64,000 nucleotides of DNA, taken from positions 30,916 to 94,915 of the forward strand of contig UQKD01000012.1 in NCBI GenBank assembly GCA_900541585.1. Direction: 5' to 3'. This DNA is from an uncultured Alistipes sp. GTDB lineage: Bacteria > Bacteroidota > Bacteroidia > Bacteroidales > Rikenellaceae. The notes beneath the pieces were generated by a model. That model did no database searches and was not told the DNA's origin. It worked only from the letters and a program-made list of their open reading frames with translations. Of the stretch, positions 7,885 through 16,495 are shown piece by piece (position 1 is the first letter of the stretch; each line of letters opens with the position of its first letter). Made by a program: the position numbers and the translations under genes.

Positions 7885-9165
7885 TCAGATTTTCCACGGC
7901 GTGCGCATCGGCTGGTCGATGAGGCGGTTGGCGGCCTCGTCGCCGACGAAAAGCTGCTTGTCGGGATCGAACTTCAGCGTGCGGTTCAGGCGCAGGGCGC
8001 AGGTGCCCAGATTGACCAGCGTGGAACTGCGGTGTCCCTTCATCTCGTCGAGGGCGAAAGGTTCGCGGTTGCGCACGCATGCCAGGAAATCGGTGTTCTG
8101 CGGTTCGGGGTCGGGCATTTCGGCGATCTTCTCCATGACGTCGGGAATCGTGCACTCGAAGCCCTGGTAGACCTTGCCCAGCGGTCCTTCGATGTAGGGA
8201 ACCTTGCCCTTGCTCTCGTAACCCTCGCCTTCGAGCACGATCTGGCAGCCGTCGTCGTAGGTGTAGACGATCTTGCGCCAGATGCCCACGGCGTCGGGAT
8301 GCTGCTGCGGAGCGTCGACCTCGATCTTCACCGGCGACGTGCCGTCCTTGCCCAGCAGGTACTGCACGGGGTCCATGTAATGCTGGCCCATGTCCGTGAG
8401 GCCGCCGCCGTCGTAGTCCCAGTACCCGCGGAAAGTGGCGTGCACGCGGTGTTTGTTGTAGGGTTTGTAGGGTGCTGGTCCGAGCCACATGTCGTAGTCC
8501 AGCTCTTCCGGAACGGATTGCGGACGGAGGTTCTCCTGCCCCACCCAGAAGAATTTCCAGGTGAATCCCGTGGCTCCGGAGATGGTCACCTTGAGGGGCC
8601 ATCCCAAGAGGCCGCTGTCGACGAGTTTCTTGAGCGGTTCTACCGTCGTACCCAGTCCGTAGAAGGTGTCCTTGAATCGGAACCAGGTGTTCAGGCGGAA
8701 GATGCGCCCGTTCTGCCTGACGGCCTCCACCACGCGCTTGCCCTCGCCGATGGTGCGCGTCATCGGCTTTTCGCACCAGATGTCCTTGCCGGCCTTGGCC
8801 GCCTCGACAGCCATGATACCGTGCCAGTGGGGCGGGGTGGCGATGTGTACGATGTCGACGTTGGGGTCGGTGATCAGATCCCGGTAGTCGTGATAGCTTT
8901 CGAGAGTCTTGTCGAACTTCTTGCGGCCCAGCGCGACGGCGCTTTCGAGGTGCTTGCGGTCGACGTCGCACACCGCCACCAGGCGGCACGCATCGTTGGA
9001 GGTGAAGTGGTAGCTGCTCTTGCCGATGCCGCCCACGCCGATGATGCCCTTGGTGAGCTGGTCGCTCGGGGCGACGAATTTGGGGCCTCCGAGCACGCTG
9101 CGCGGCACGAGGGTCAGCAGCGCCAGTCCGCCTGCCTTTTTCAGAAAATCTCTGCGGTTACTCAT
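7885..9165 (-). CDS. Tat-exported Gfo/Idh/MocA family oxidoreductase
   Basis: A 426-residue protein whose N-terminus, MSNRRDFLKKAGGLALLTLV, is a textbook twin-arginine signal (R4-R5-D-F-L-K) with a hydrophobic stretch after it. The Rossmann motif is GVGGIGKS (43-50) and the EKP motif is C-E-K-P (131-134). Tat export allows folding around tightly held NAD(P), as in periplasmic glucose-fructose oxidoreductase. The substrate is unknown. Its operon partners, a double-DUF1080 lipoprotein upstream and a HEAT-DUF1080 protein downstream, suggest it makes 3-keto-glycosides in the periplasm. tatAC is about 3.5 kb downstream. The start is set by the Tat motif. Confidence 0.9.
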   Translation of the reverse strand: MSNRRDFLKKAGGLALLTLVPRSVLGGPKFVAPSDQLTKGIIGVGGIGKSSYHFTSNDACRLVAVCDVDRKHLESAVALGRKKFDKTLESYHDYRDLITDPNVDIVHIATPPHWHGIMAVEAAKAGKDIWCEKPMTRTIGEGKRVVEAVRQNGRIFRLNTWFRFKDTFYGLGTTVEPLKKLVDSGLLGWPLKVTISGATGFTWKFFWVGQENLRPQSVPEELDYDMWLGPAPYKPYNKHRVHATFRGYWDYDGGGLTDMGQHYMDPVQYLLGKDGTSPVKIEVDAPQQHPDAVGIWRKIVYTYDDGCQIVLEGEGYESKGKVPYIEGPLGKVYQGFECTIPDVMEKIAEMPDPEPQNTDFLACVRNREPFALDEMKGHRSSTLVNLGTCALRLNRTLKFDPDKQLFVGDEAANRLIDQPMRTPWKI

Positions 9166-9251
9166 AGTATTTCAGGTTGTGTTTTTGAATGCTGTCGATA
9201 AATGGGGAATGGAAAAAGCGGTTCCGTCCGGAAGGGGGAACCGCCGTTTGT

Positions 9252-10556
9252 TTACAGGGTCGTCAGCCGGAGGTTGCGCCAGAGCACCTTGATGCCGCCG
9301 CCGTCGTGAATCTGCAGGGCGATGCGTCCCTGCGCCGCTCCGATTTTGGCGTCGGTGAGGTCCACCATCTCTTCGCCGTTGAGCCACGTCTGCACGCGGT
9401 CGCCCTGGACCTTGAGCCGCAACGTGTTCCACTGGCCCTCCTTGAGGATCGACTCCTTCTCGTCGGGAATCTTCGCCAGCCAGCCGCGGCCGTAGGACTC
9501 GTAGATGCCCGCCGTGTCGTGGTTCTTCGGAGCCACTTCGCACTGCCAGCCGTGGACCTTCACGGGCGGCTCGACGAACGAGCGGAAGAAGACGCCCGAG
9601 TTGCCGTTGGCCAGCTGTTTGAACTCCACCGTCAGGTCGAAATCATCGTAGTATTCGCGCGTGGCGAGGTAGCCGTATTTCTTGTCGGGACCGCTCTCGC
9701 AGACCAGCAGGCCGTCCTTGTCGACATACCATTTCTCGGTTCCGTAGGCTTCCCATCCCGAGAGGTCGCGGCCGTTGAAGAGTTCGGCCTCGCGGCCGGC
9801 CTTGCGGGGCAGTTCCTTGATTTTCAGGTTGCGGAACGAGGCGGGGTAGCCGTGGTCCTGGAGGCACAGCACGCCGCGGTGCGCCAGTCCGTATTCGGGA
9901 GCCGTCTCCCACTTGCCGCTGTTCTTGCGGGCGAACCAGTCGTCGGTCCAGGCTTCGAATTCGAGGATCTTGCGGCCGTTGAGCCAATGCTCCACGTGGC
10001 CGTTGTCGCACACGATGCGCGACGAGTTCCACTCCCCCTGCGGGTTCACGAACAGCGAATCAGCATTCGGCAGGTGCATGGCATAGTCCACGCCCAGCTT
10101 CTGCCACTGTTCGAGCCGGGTCGGGGCGTTGGTCGCCTCCCAGCCTTCGTTGTCGATCAGCTGGTACTCCGGCCCGGTGACGTAGGGAACCTTGAAATAG
10201 GGATTCTCGACCACGTGGTAGAGCATGCCGCTGTTGCCGCCGTAGGAGAGCTTCCAGTCCCAGTCGAGGATGAAGTTCTCATACTGCTTTTTGGTGACGA
10301 TGTATCCCGACAGGTCGCTGCCGTCGCCTTTGGCCTGGATGCAGCCGTCCACGACGTGCCAGGGCATCGTCAGCGAGTCTCCGTTGAAGTCTTTCCATTG
10401 GTCGAGGCTTTTGCCGTCGAAGAGCAACTGCCAGCCGTCGGCGATTTCGGCCTGGGTGAGGGTGTTGTGCTTGGGGCAGCAGGAGCAGAGGCTGGCTGCG
10501 AGGAGTCCCGCCCCGAACAGGGTGCGGAACAGGTTACGGCTTGGGTTCGGTTTCAT
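9252..10556 (-). CDS. Lipoprotein with two DUF1080 (3-keto-glycoside hydrolase family) domains
   Basis: A 434-residue protein. The signal ends in SLCSCC, with Cys26 the most likely lipidated residue. Domain 1 spans about 41-250 (GWQLLFDGKSLDQWKDF, GNSGMLYHV, GPEYQLIDNEG, GEWNSSRIV). Domain 2 spans about 257-434 (AELFNGRDLSGWEAYG, GNSGVFFRSF, GQWNTLRLKV). These are the repeated blocks of DUF1080. The residues after the Cys (CPKHNTL) lack the acidic patch that marks surface export in Bacteroidota, so I expect a periplasm-facing lipoprotein beside the Tat-exported oxidoreductase that follows 86 bp later. It begins the three-gene operon and has its own promoter element. Confidence 0.87.
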   Translation of the reverse strand: MKPNPSRNLFRTLFGAGLLAASLCSCCPKHNTLTQAEIADGWQLLFDGKSLDQWKDFNGDSLTMPWHVVDGCIQAKGDGSDLSGYIVTKKQYENFILDWDWKLSYGGNSGMLYHVVENPYFKVPYVTGPEYQLIDNEGWEATNAPTRLEQWQKLGVDYAMHLPNADSLFVNPQGEWNSSRIVCDNGHVEHWLNGRKILEFEAWTDDWFARKNSGKWETAPEYGLAHRGVLCLQDHGYPASFRNLKIKELPRKAGREAELFNGRDLSGWEAYGTEKWYVDKDGLLVCESGPDKKYGYLATREYYDDFDLTVEFKQLANGNSGVFFRSFVEPPVKVHGWQCEVAPKNHDTAGIYESYGRGWLAKIPDEKESILKEGQWNTLRLKVQGDRVQTWLNGEEMVDLTDAKIGAAQGRIALQIHDGGGIKVLWRNLRLTTL

Positions 10557-10685
10557 GAGTTCAATATTAGAGGTTTCTTGGTTGGCGGTTGTCGCGTACG
10601 AAAATCACCCGGTTCGTTTCCTTTACAAAACGGGAAGTTTCGTTTTGCAAAGGAAGGGGATTCCGAATGCTTTCGTGAATTTTTA

Positions 10686-10693
10686 CAAAAGTA
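10686..10693 (-). promoter_or_regulatory. TAnnTTTG promoter element for the DUF1080 operon
   Basis: The minus strand reads TACTTTTG, about 130 bp before the lipoprotein start. A TTTG lies only 15 bp upstream instead of the usual 19-21, so only the -7 part is a good match. Confidence 0.4.
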
Positions 10694-10731
10694 ATTATTT
10701 TAACGCAGCAAACGAACGCCGAAAGCATAAA

Positions 10732-10765
10732 AAAATGTCACAGTGATATAAATTTGTGACATTTT
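10732..10765 (-). terminator. Terminator after SusCD locus 1, or operator
   Basis: Perfect 10-bp arms AAAATGTCAC and GTGACATTTT around a 14-nt AT-rich spacer, followed on the minus strand by more T residues. It sits 25 bp after the BACON gene and before the DUF1080 operon promoter. The AT-rich symmetric arms would also suit a regulator binding site. Confidence 0.55.
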
Positions 10766-10790
10766 CCTGGTTACGGGCCGCGCCGGGCGG

Positions 10791-11165
10791 TTACATGCGG
10801 AGCCCGGCGGCCGCAGGTTCCGGAACGGCGGCTTCCTGCTCCACGCCGATGGTGCGTGTTTCGTCCCCGCAGGTGACGGTCAGCGTGGCTTTGCGGGGTG
10901 CGCCCGTTTCGTTGGTCGTGTAGGTCATCGTGATCTCGCAGGGACCGGCCGCCTCCGCGGGCGTCACGGTCATCCAGTCGGGAATGCCGGTCAGCGTCCA
11001 TGCGCCGGGGGCCGATACGATCATGCGCTGCATGCCTTCCTGTTGGGAGAAGGTCCATTGGGCCGTCGATACGGCGAAATCGGGGCTTTTCGTTTCGTCG
11101 TCGTCGCATCCCGTTACGGACAGTGCGGCCAGGCCGACGAGTATTGAACAGAGCAGTTTTTTCAT
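10791..11165 (-). CDS. Small BACON-type surface lipoprotein
   Basis: The protein is 124 residues if started at the ATG giving MKKLLCSILVG; a 10-residue upstream extension has no signal-peptide character. The lipobox ends LSVTGC (Cys20), followed by DDDETKS, the acidic surface-export signature. The rest is a single BACON-like Ig fold (FAVSTAQWTFSQ, WTLTGIPDWMTVTP, RKATLTVTCGDETRTIGVEQE). It is the last gene of SusCD locus 1, 34 bp after SusD. BACON domains in such loci usually act as spacers or bind glycan or mucin; ligand unknown. Confidence 0.8.
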   Translation of the reverse strand: MKKLLCSILVGLAALSVTGCDDDETKSPDFAVSTAQWTFSQQEGMQRMIVSAPGAWTLTGIPDWMTVTPAEAAGPCEITMTYTTNETGAPRKATLTVTCGDETRTIGVEQEAAVPEPAAAGLRM

Positions 11166-11199
11166 CTCTTTATCTTGTTGTTTGGCGTGTGACAATCGA

Positions 11200-13080
11200 T
11201 TAATAGCCCGGGTTCTGCACCAGGTTGGGGTTCTTGTTGATCTGGCTCATGGGAATGGCCAGCCAGTAGCTCTTCGGCGATTCGAAAACGCGGACGCGGC
11301 CTCCCTGGTTGGCCGGGATCACCTGGTAGAAATCCTCCTGGGTCTTTCCGTCGCGGTTCCACGAGCGGGGTTCCTTGTTCATCACCTCGGGAGCCTCCTT
11401 CCAGCGGCGCAGGTCGTGGAAACGGCGTCCTTCGAACAGGAACTCGATCGAACGCTCCTGGTGCAGCACCTTGCGCAGTTCGTTGCCCGAGGGAATGCCG
11501 CCCACCAGCGCCCACGAATCCTGGAAGCGGGGCAGTCCGCAGCGTTTGCGCACCCGGTTGAGGTATTCGAGGCTCTGGCTGCTCAGCGACCCGTTGTATT
11601 CGAAGTCCGCTTCGGCGTAGTTGTAGAACAGCTCCGGAAGCCGCAGGTAGGGATAGGCGTATTTGCGGTAGTTGTAGGAGTTCTTCGACTGGTTGTAGGA
11701 ACTCGATTTGTGAATCCATTTCTGGCAGAGGTAGCCCGTGCAGCTCTGGTATTCGTCGGTCTCCTTGAGCGTCGAGCCGTGCAGTTCGCCGCCGCGGAGC
11801 TGGAGCGTGAGGATCTTGTCGTCGACCTCGAACGTGCCGCGGTCGAAACCGATCGAGGCGTAGAAGCGGGGTTCGCGGTTGCGGTGCAGGCGGGCGGTGT
11901 TGTCGCCCGGGGCGACGCTGTAGAGGTCTTCGTCCTTGGTCAGCGGGTCGACGTCGAGCGGCAGCCCGTTCTTGGTGTAGTACATCTCGACGGCCTCCAT
12001 CGTCGGCACGAGGGTCGTTTTCCAGCCTTTCGACATGTTGCCCTTGATCGAGCGCGGTCCGCCGTGACGCTGCAAGGCCTGGATGCCGCTCTGCGCGCCT
12101 TTGGCCAGGATGAATTCGGCTCCGTTCCAGGTCTCTTCGACGAAGGCGTCGTGGTAGTTCTTGCGGCCGCGTTCGTCGTCGGGCAGGCTCGAATCGGCCG
12201 AGGCGTAGAGATCGTATTTCGGCTTGTTCGTGTCGGGATTGATCTCGTCCGCCAGAGCGATCGCCGCCGCTGCCGCGTCCAGCGCCCGCTTCCACTTCTC
12301 CGGGTCGTAGGTCGTGTTCATCAGGGGCGTGCCGTCGGGGTTGTTGAATCCGATGTAGTCGGCGTTGCCGTTGACCAGCGGCGAGGCGGCGTAGAGCAGC
12401 AGGCGGGCCTTGTAGCTGAGCGCGGCCATTTTCGTGGGAAGACCCAGTTCGGACTCGCCGACCACGTCGGGCAGCAGCCCGGCAGCCCTGTCGTAACACT
12501 CGGCGATGTACTTCACGCACTCGTCGTAAGGCGTCCGCGGAGTGAGGATCTCCGATTCGGGCGCGTCGATGGGGATGAACTTCTTGACCAGTACGATCGG
12601 TCCGTAGTATTCGAGCAGGCACTGGTGGTAATATCCTACGAGGAACCACGCCTCGCCCGCGTAACGGTCGGCGTTTTCCTGCGAGACTGCGGGAACTTTG
12701 TAGATGTTGTCCAGCAGGTAGAAACAGTAGCGGATGCCGCGGTAGATATCGTAGTTCGTGCCGCCGCTGGTGCAGTTCGGGGCCCAGCGGCCGAAATAGG
12801 TCAGGTTGGCGTTCTCCTCGCCGTAGAGCAGGCTCTTGCTCGAAAAATAGTAGGTCGTGCCGCGGGCTCCGGTGATGAAGTCGTCGCCGGCGAACTGGTC
12901 GGGCGACCAGTCGTACCCGATCAGATTGGGCATGTAGGTCTGCATGTAGTAGCGGTAGTTCTCGGCCTGCTCCTCCGTTTTCCAGATGTCCTCTTCGGTG
13001 GCTTTGCCTTCGGGCACGACGTCGAGGTAGGAACAGGAGCATAGCAGCAGCAGTGAAAGTGCGAAGATTATCTTTTTCAT
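11200..13080 (-). CDS. SusD/RagB family surface glycan-binding lipoprotein (locus 1)
   Basis: A 626-residue protein with lipobox LLLCSC (Cys16), then the typical SusD start SYLDVVPEG and TEEDIWKTEEQAENY. TPR-like helices and the C-terminal RagB/SusD region follow (LPELFYNYAEADFEYNG, LEYLNRVRKRCGLPRF, SIEFLFEGRRFHDLRRWKEA). SusD caps the SusC transporter and binds the oligosaccharide at the cell surface. It lies 21 bp after susC and 34 bp before the BACON lipoprotein. Confidence 0.95.
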   Translation of the reverse strand: MKKIIFALSLLLLCSCSYLDVVPEGKATEEDIWKTEEQAENYRYYMQTYMPNLIGYDWSPDQFAGDDFITGARGTTYYFSSKSLLYGEENANLTYFGRWAPNCTSGGTNYDIYRGIRYCFYLLDNIYKVPAVSQENADRYAGEAWFLVGYYHQCLLEYYGPIVLVKKFIPIDAPESEILTPRTPYDECVKYIAECYDRAAGLLPDVVGESELGLPTKMAALSYKARLLLYAASPLVNGNADYIGFNNPDGTPLMNTTYDPEKWKRALDAAAAAIALADEINPDTNKPKYDLYASADSSLPDDERGRKNYHDAFVEETWNGAEFILAKGAQSGIQALQRHGGPRSIKGNMSKGWKTTLVPTMEAVEMYYTKNGLPLDVDPLTKDEDLYSVAPGDNTARLHRNREPRFYASIGFDRGTFEVDDKILTLQLRGGELHGSTLKETDEYQSCTGYLCQKWIHKSSSYNQSKNSYNYRKYAYPYLRLPELFYNYAEADFEYNGSLSSQSLEYLNRVRKRCGLPRFQDSWALVGGIPSGNELRKVLHQERSIEFLFEGRRFHDLRRWKEAPEVMNKEPRSWNRDGKTQEDFYQVIPANQGGRVRVFESPKSYWLAIPMSQINKNPNLVQNPGY

Positions 13081-13101
13081 GGTCTTTTGCTGTGTGTTGG
13101 G

Positions 13102-16100
13102 TTAGAAATTGAACTGGAATCCGAGGTTGTACGTCCGCTGGAGCGGGTATCCCAGGCCGTTGCCCGAACCCTTCTCGGGGTCCCAGTACTTGAACGGGGC
13201 GAAGGTCAGCAGGTTGGTTCCCGAGACGTAGACGCGCATTTTCTTGTAGGTGTAGCCGATCTCGGCGGTCTTCAGGCGCAGCATCTTGCCGTTGCGCACG
13301 TAGAGCGTGCTGGCCTTGGTGTTGTTGTTGTTCCACAGCGGAGACAGGCGCGGATAGAGAGCCTTGGGATTGGGGTCGTCCTCGCTCCAGTGTTCGTCGG
13401 CGATCCACTGCATCAGTCCCGAACCGGGCGTCGCGGCTGTCGCGAAGGGGTGGTAGTTGTACATGATGATCGACACCTTGCCCTGTCCCTGGAAGAAGGC
13501 CGAGCAGTCGAATCCCTTGTATTTGAGCGAAAAGCCGAATCCGTAGATGATCTCCGGGACGGTCGGGTTGCCCGTCCAGCACATGTCGTTGTCGTCGATG
13601 ATCTTGTCATCGTTCAGGTCGCGGTATTTCACGTCGCCCGGGCGGATGGGGTAGGTCGTGGCGTAGATGTCCTGCGAGGGCGACGAGGCGATGTCCTCCT
13701 CGTCGCGGAACAGCCCGTCGGCGATCAGGCATTGGATCGAGTTGATCGGGTGTCCGGCCTTGTACTGGTAGGCCCATTTGTATTTGGGTTCGTCCATTTC
13801 GACGATCTCGTTGTGGGCGTAGGTGAACGTGCCGCGCAGCGAGAGGATCAGGTCCTTCGAGAAGGCCTTGTTGTAGTCGACCGATATGTCGACACCGTGG
13901 TTGTCGACCTTGCCGATGTTGGCCCACGGCGTGATGCCCGACATGCCGAAGGTCGAGGGCAGCGACGTGCGCTGCATGAAGATTCCCGAGCGCTTCTCCT
14001 TGAACCAGTCGAAGATGATGTTCAGGCTGTCGAACAGGCCGATCTCCACGCCGATGTCGAGTTTGCGGCTCTCCTCCCACGTGGCGTTGGGGTTGCCGTA
14101 GACGGAGAGGATGGGACCGTACTTACGCTCGAAGTTGTTGCCGATATAGACGTCGTAGCCTTGTCCCATGTCGACGGTCGTGAGGTAGGGGAAGCGGTCG
14201 CTGTAATCCGACGAAATCACGTCGTTGCCGACCAGTCCGTACGAGGTGCGGAGTTTGAACAGGCTGACCTGTTCCTTGATCCCCTTCCAGAACGGCTCGT
14301 TCGAAATCACCCAGCCTACGGCCACCGACGGGAAGAATCCGAAGCGTTTGCCCGCGGCGAAATTCTCCGAGCCGTTGTAGCCGAAGTTGGCTTCGAACAG
14401 GTAGCGTTTGTCGAATCCGTAGGTGACGCGCCCGGCGAGTCCCTGCTGGCGGTAGGGCAGCGCGGCGTACTCCTGCTCGTCCGAGATGTTCATGTTGCGC
14501 TCCTTCTGCATGTAGACGATCGTCGCTCCGACATCGTGTTTGCCGAACGTGCGGGCGTAGTCGATCTTGGCCTGGAACGCCAGCTCGCGGTAACCGTCCT
14601 TGCCGCGCGTCGTGCCCAGGTAGGTGGTTCCCGTGTTGGTCGAGTTGCTGGTGTAGCTGTAATTGCCCGCCTCGTCGACATCGTAGTCGGTCAGCTGGTA
14701 CATGAACGGCGTGAACGAGCGGTAGACGGCCGAGTAGACGCGGTTGTAGAAGGTCGCCATGCCCGTGGCGCTCAAGCCTTTGGTGATGAAGTCGAGGTTC
14801 TGGTTGACGGTCAGCGCCGAGGTGAAGTGGCCGCGGAACTGGTCGCCGTAGCCGCGGCACAGCTGGGCGTAGGGGTTGGTGAAGAAGCCGCTGTTCCAGG
14901 CGTTGTTCGTGCCGAAGCGTACGAACGTGTCCGAGTCCTCGCCGGGCAGCGTCGCGGGGAATTCGCAGGGCATGCCGGTCATGGCGTAGGCGAAGAGGTC
15001 CGAGACGCTCTGGATCGGGGCGTGGCGGTAGTGCAGCTGTGTGTTCATCTTCAGCGACACGCGGGTGGTCTTGGTGGCGTCGGCCGAGACATTGGCCTGG
15101 AACAGGTATTTCTGCGCGTTGATGTTGGTGTCGAATTTCGAGGCCTCGGGCTTGCGCATGATGCCGTTCTCGTTGTAGACCGAAGCGTTGAGGAAGTAGT
15201 CGATCTTCTTGGCGCCGCCCGTCATGTTGAAGTTGAAGTTCTGGTTGAAGGTGCAGTCCTTGAACAGCATGTCGTACCAGTCGACGTTGGGGTAGACGTA
15301 AGGATCGAGTCCCAGTTTGGTTCCCAGGATCTTCTCGTTGCTGTAATAGGGTTTCTCGCCGCGCGTGGTGCGGGCCTCGTTGAAGGTCTCCATGTAGGTG
15401 ATGCCGTCGGCGACCTTCGGAACGCGGGTCGGGGCCGAGGCGCCGAACTCGGCGCGCAGGTTGATGGTCATCTTCTCCGAGTCGCGGCCGTTTTTCGTGG
15501 TGATGATCATCACGCCGTTGGCTCCGCGCGAACCGTAGAGGGCCGTGGCCGTGGCGTCCTTGAGCACCGAGAACGACTCGATGGTTTCGGGCGGGATGTT
15601 GTTGAGCATCTGGTTGGTGATCTCCACGCCGTCGAGGATCAGCAGCGGCGACTGTCCCGATCCGAAGGTCGAGATTCCGCGGATCCAGAAGCTTGCGCCG
15701 TCGGCGCCCGGCTCGCCCGATTTCTGCACGGCGATCACGCCGGCGATCTTGCCGCTGAACGAGGTCGAGAGGTTGCTCGACGAGGTTTGCAGGTCGCTCG
15801 GCTTGACCGACTGCACGGCGCCCACGAGCGACTCCTTCTTCTGCACGCCGAAGCCGACCACCACCACGTCTTCGAGTTTGTTCGAAGCGTCGGCCAGCGT
15901 GATGAGTTTGAAGAGATGGATGTCCCGGACGGAGATTTTTTTGGTGTCGTAGCCCAGGAACGAAACGGTGACCGTCTTGGCCGAAGCGGGCACGGTCAGC
16001 TTGTAGTTGCCGCCGGCGTCGGTGGTCGTGCCGACGTTCGTGCCTTCAACGTAGATGTTGGCCCCGACGATGGGCTGGTTGTCGGCCGAGGAGATGACCG

Positions 16101-16458
16101 TGCCGGAGACGGTCAGTTCCCCGTTCGGGGCCGCCGGAGCGGAGACCGGCGAACGCCGGGAGATGGTGACCAGTTTCCCCCCCCCTTTAACGGTATAGCG
16201 CAGCGATTTGTCGAGTACCGTGTCGAGGACGGTCCGGAGCGTTGCGTCCTTGAATGTCGCCGTGACCGGACTGCTGACGTCGACGTCCTCGTTCTCGAAG
16301 AGGATCGAGTAGCCGGTTTGCCGCTCCACCTCCTCCAGCACCGTTTTCAGCGGAACGCTCCGGAAGGCTTTGGTGACGGTTTGCGCGTTGAGTGCGGCTG
16401 CCAGCAGCAGGCACGGGATCAACGCTGCAATCTTCTTGAATAGGAGATTTACATGCAT
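13102..16458 (-). CDS. SusC/RagA family TonB-dependent transporter with STN domain (locus 1)
   Basis: A 1118-residue protein: signal peptide 1-25; STN (secretin/TonB short N-terminal) domain about 30-88; carboxypeptidase-regulatory-like domain about 115-190 (VSGTVISSADNQPIVGANIYV); TonB-box-like LEDVVVVGFG at about 195-204; plug with SGEPGADGASFWIRGI and LYGSRGANGVMIITTK; 22-strand-type barrel ending in Phe (FQFNF). It imports oligosaccharide with SusD. The STN domain is the part that contacts FecR in trans-envelope signalling. A G9 run (minus strand; C 16177-16185) encodes Gly92-94 at the STN exit, in frame here, so slippage there would abolish the protein. Confidence 0.96.
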   Translation of the reverse strand: MHVNLLFKKIAALIPCLLLAAALNAQTVTKAFRSVPLKTVLEEVERQTGYSILFENEDVDVSSPVTATFKDATLRTVLDTVLDKSLRYTVKGGGKLVTISRRSPVSAPAAPNGELTVSGTVISSADNQPIVGANIYVEGTNVGTTTDAGGNYKLTVPASAKTVTVSFLGYDTKKISVRDIHLFKLITLADASNKLEDVVVVGFGVQKKESLVGAVQSVKPSDLQTSSSNLSTSFSGKIAGVIAVQKSGEPGADGASFWIRGISTFGSGQSPLLILDGVEITNQMLNNIPPETIESFSVLKDATATALYGSRGANGVMIITTKNGRDSEKMTINLRAEFGASAPTRVPKVADGITYMETFNEARTTRGEKPYYSNEKILGTKLGLDPYVYPNVDWYDMLFKDCTFNQNFNFNMTGGAKKIDYFLNASVYNENGIMRKPEASKFDTNINAQKYLFQANVSADATKTTRVSLKMNTQLHYRHAPIQSVSDLFAYAMTGMPCEFPATLPGEDSDTFVRFGTNNAWNSGFFTNPYAQLCRGYGDQFRGHFTSALTVNQNLDFITKGLSATGMATFYNRVYSAVYRSFTPFMYQLTDYDVDEAGNYSYTSNSTNTGTTYLGTTRGKDGYRELAFQAKIDYARTFGKHDVGATIVYMQKERNMNISDEQEYAALPYRQQGLAGRVTYGFDKRYLFEANFGYNGSENFAAGKRFGFFPSVAVGWVISNEPFWKGIKEQVSLFKLRTSYGLVGNDVISSDYSDRFPYLTTVDMGQGYDVYIGNNFERKYGPILSVYGNPNATWEESRKLDIGVEIGLFDSLNIIFDWFKEKRSGIFMQRTSLPSTFGMSGITPWANIGKVDNHGVDISVDYNKAFSKDLILSLRGTFTYAHNEIVEMDEPKYKWAYQYKAGHPINSIQCLIADGLFRDEEDIASSPSQDIYATTYPIRPGDVKYRDLNDDKIIDDNDMCWTGNPTVPEIIYGFGFSLKYKGFDCSAFFQGQGKVSIIMYNYHPFATAATPGSGLMQWIADEHWSEDDPNPKALYPRLSPLWNNNNTKASTLYVRNGKMLRLKTAEIGYTYKKMRVYVSGTNLLTFAPFKYWDPEKGSGNGLGYPLQRTYNLGFQFNF
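16177..16185. repeat. C9/G9 homopolymer inside susC of locus 1
   Basis: Nine consecutive C on the plus strand encode three Gly codons at the end of the STN domain. The reading frame is intact in this sequence. It is a candidate slippage site. Confidence 0.9.
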
Positions 16459-16495
16459 AGGTTTTAAGATTTAGGTTTGTTTGGAAAGAAGTTTT

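Noticed and set aside
13087..16443. Plus-strand open frame of 1118 codons
   Set aside because: It mirrors susC of locus 1 almost exactly; composition (Val/Asp/Arg-rich, no motifs) marks it as an antisense shadow.
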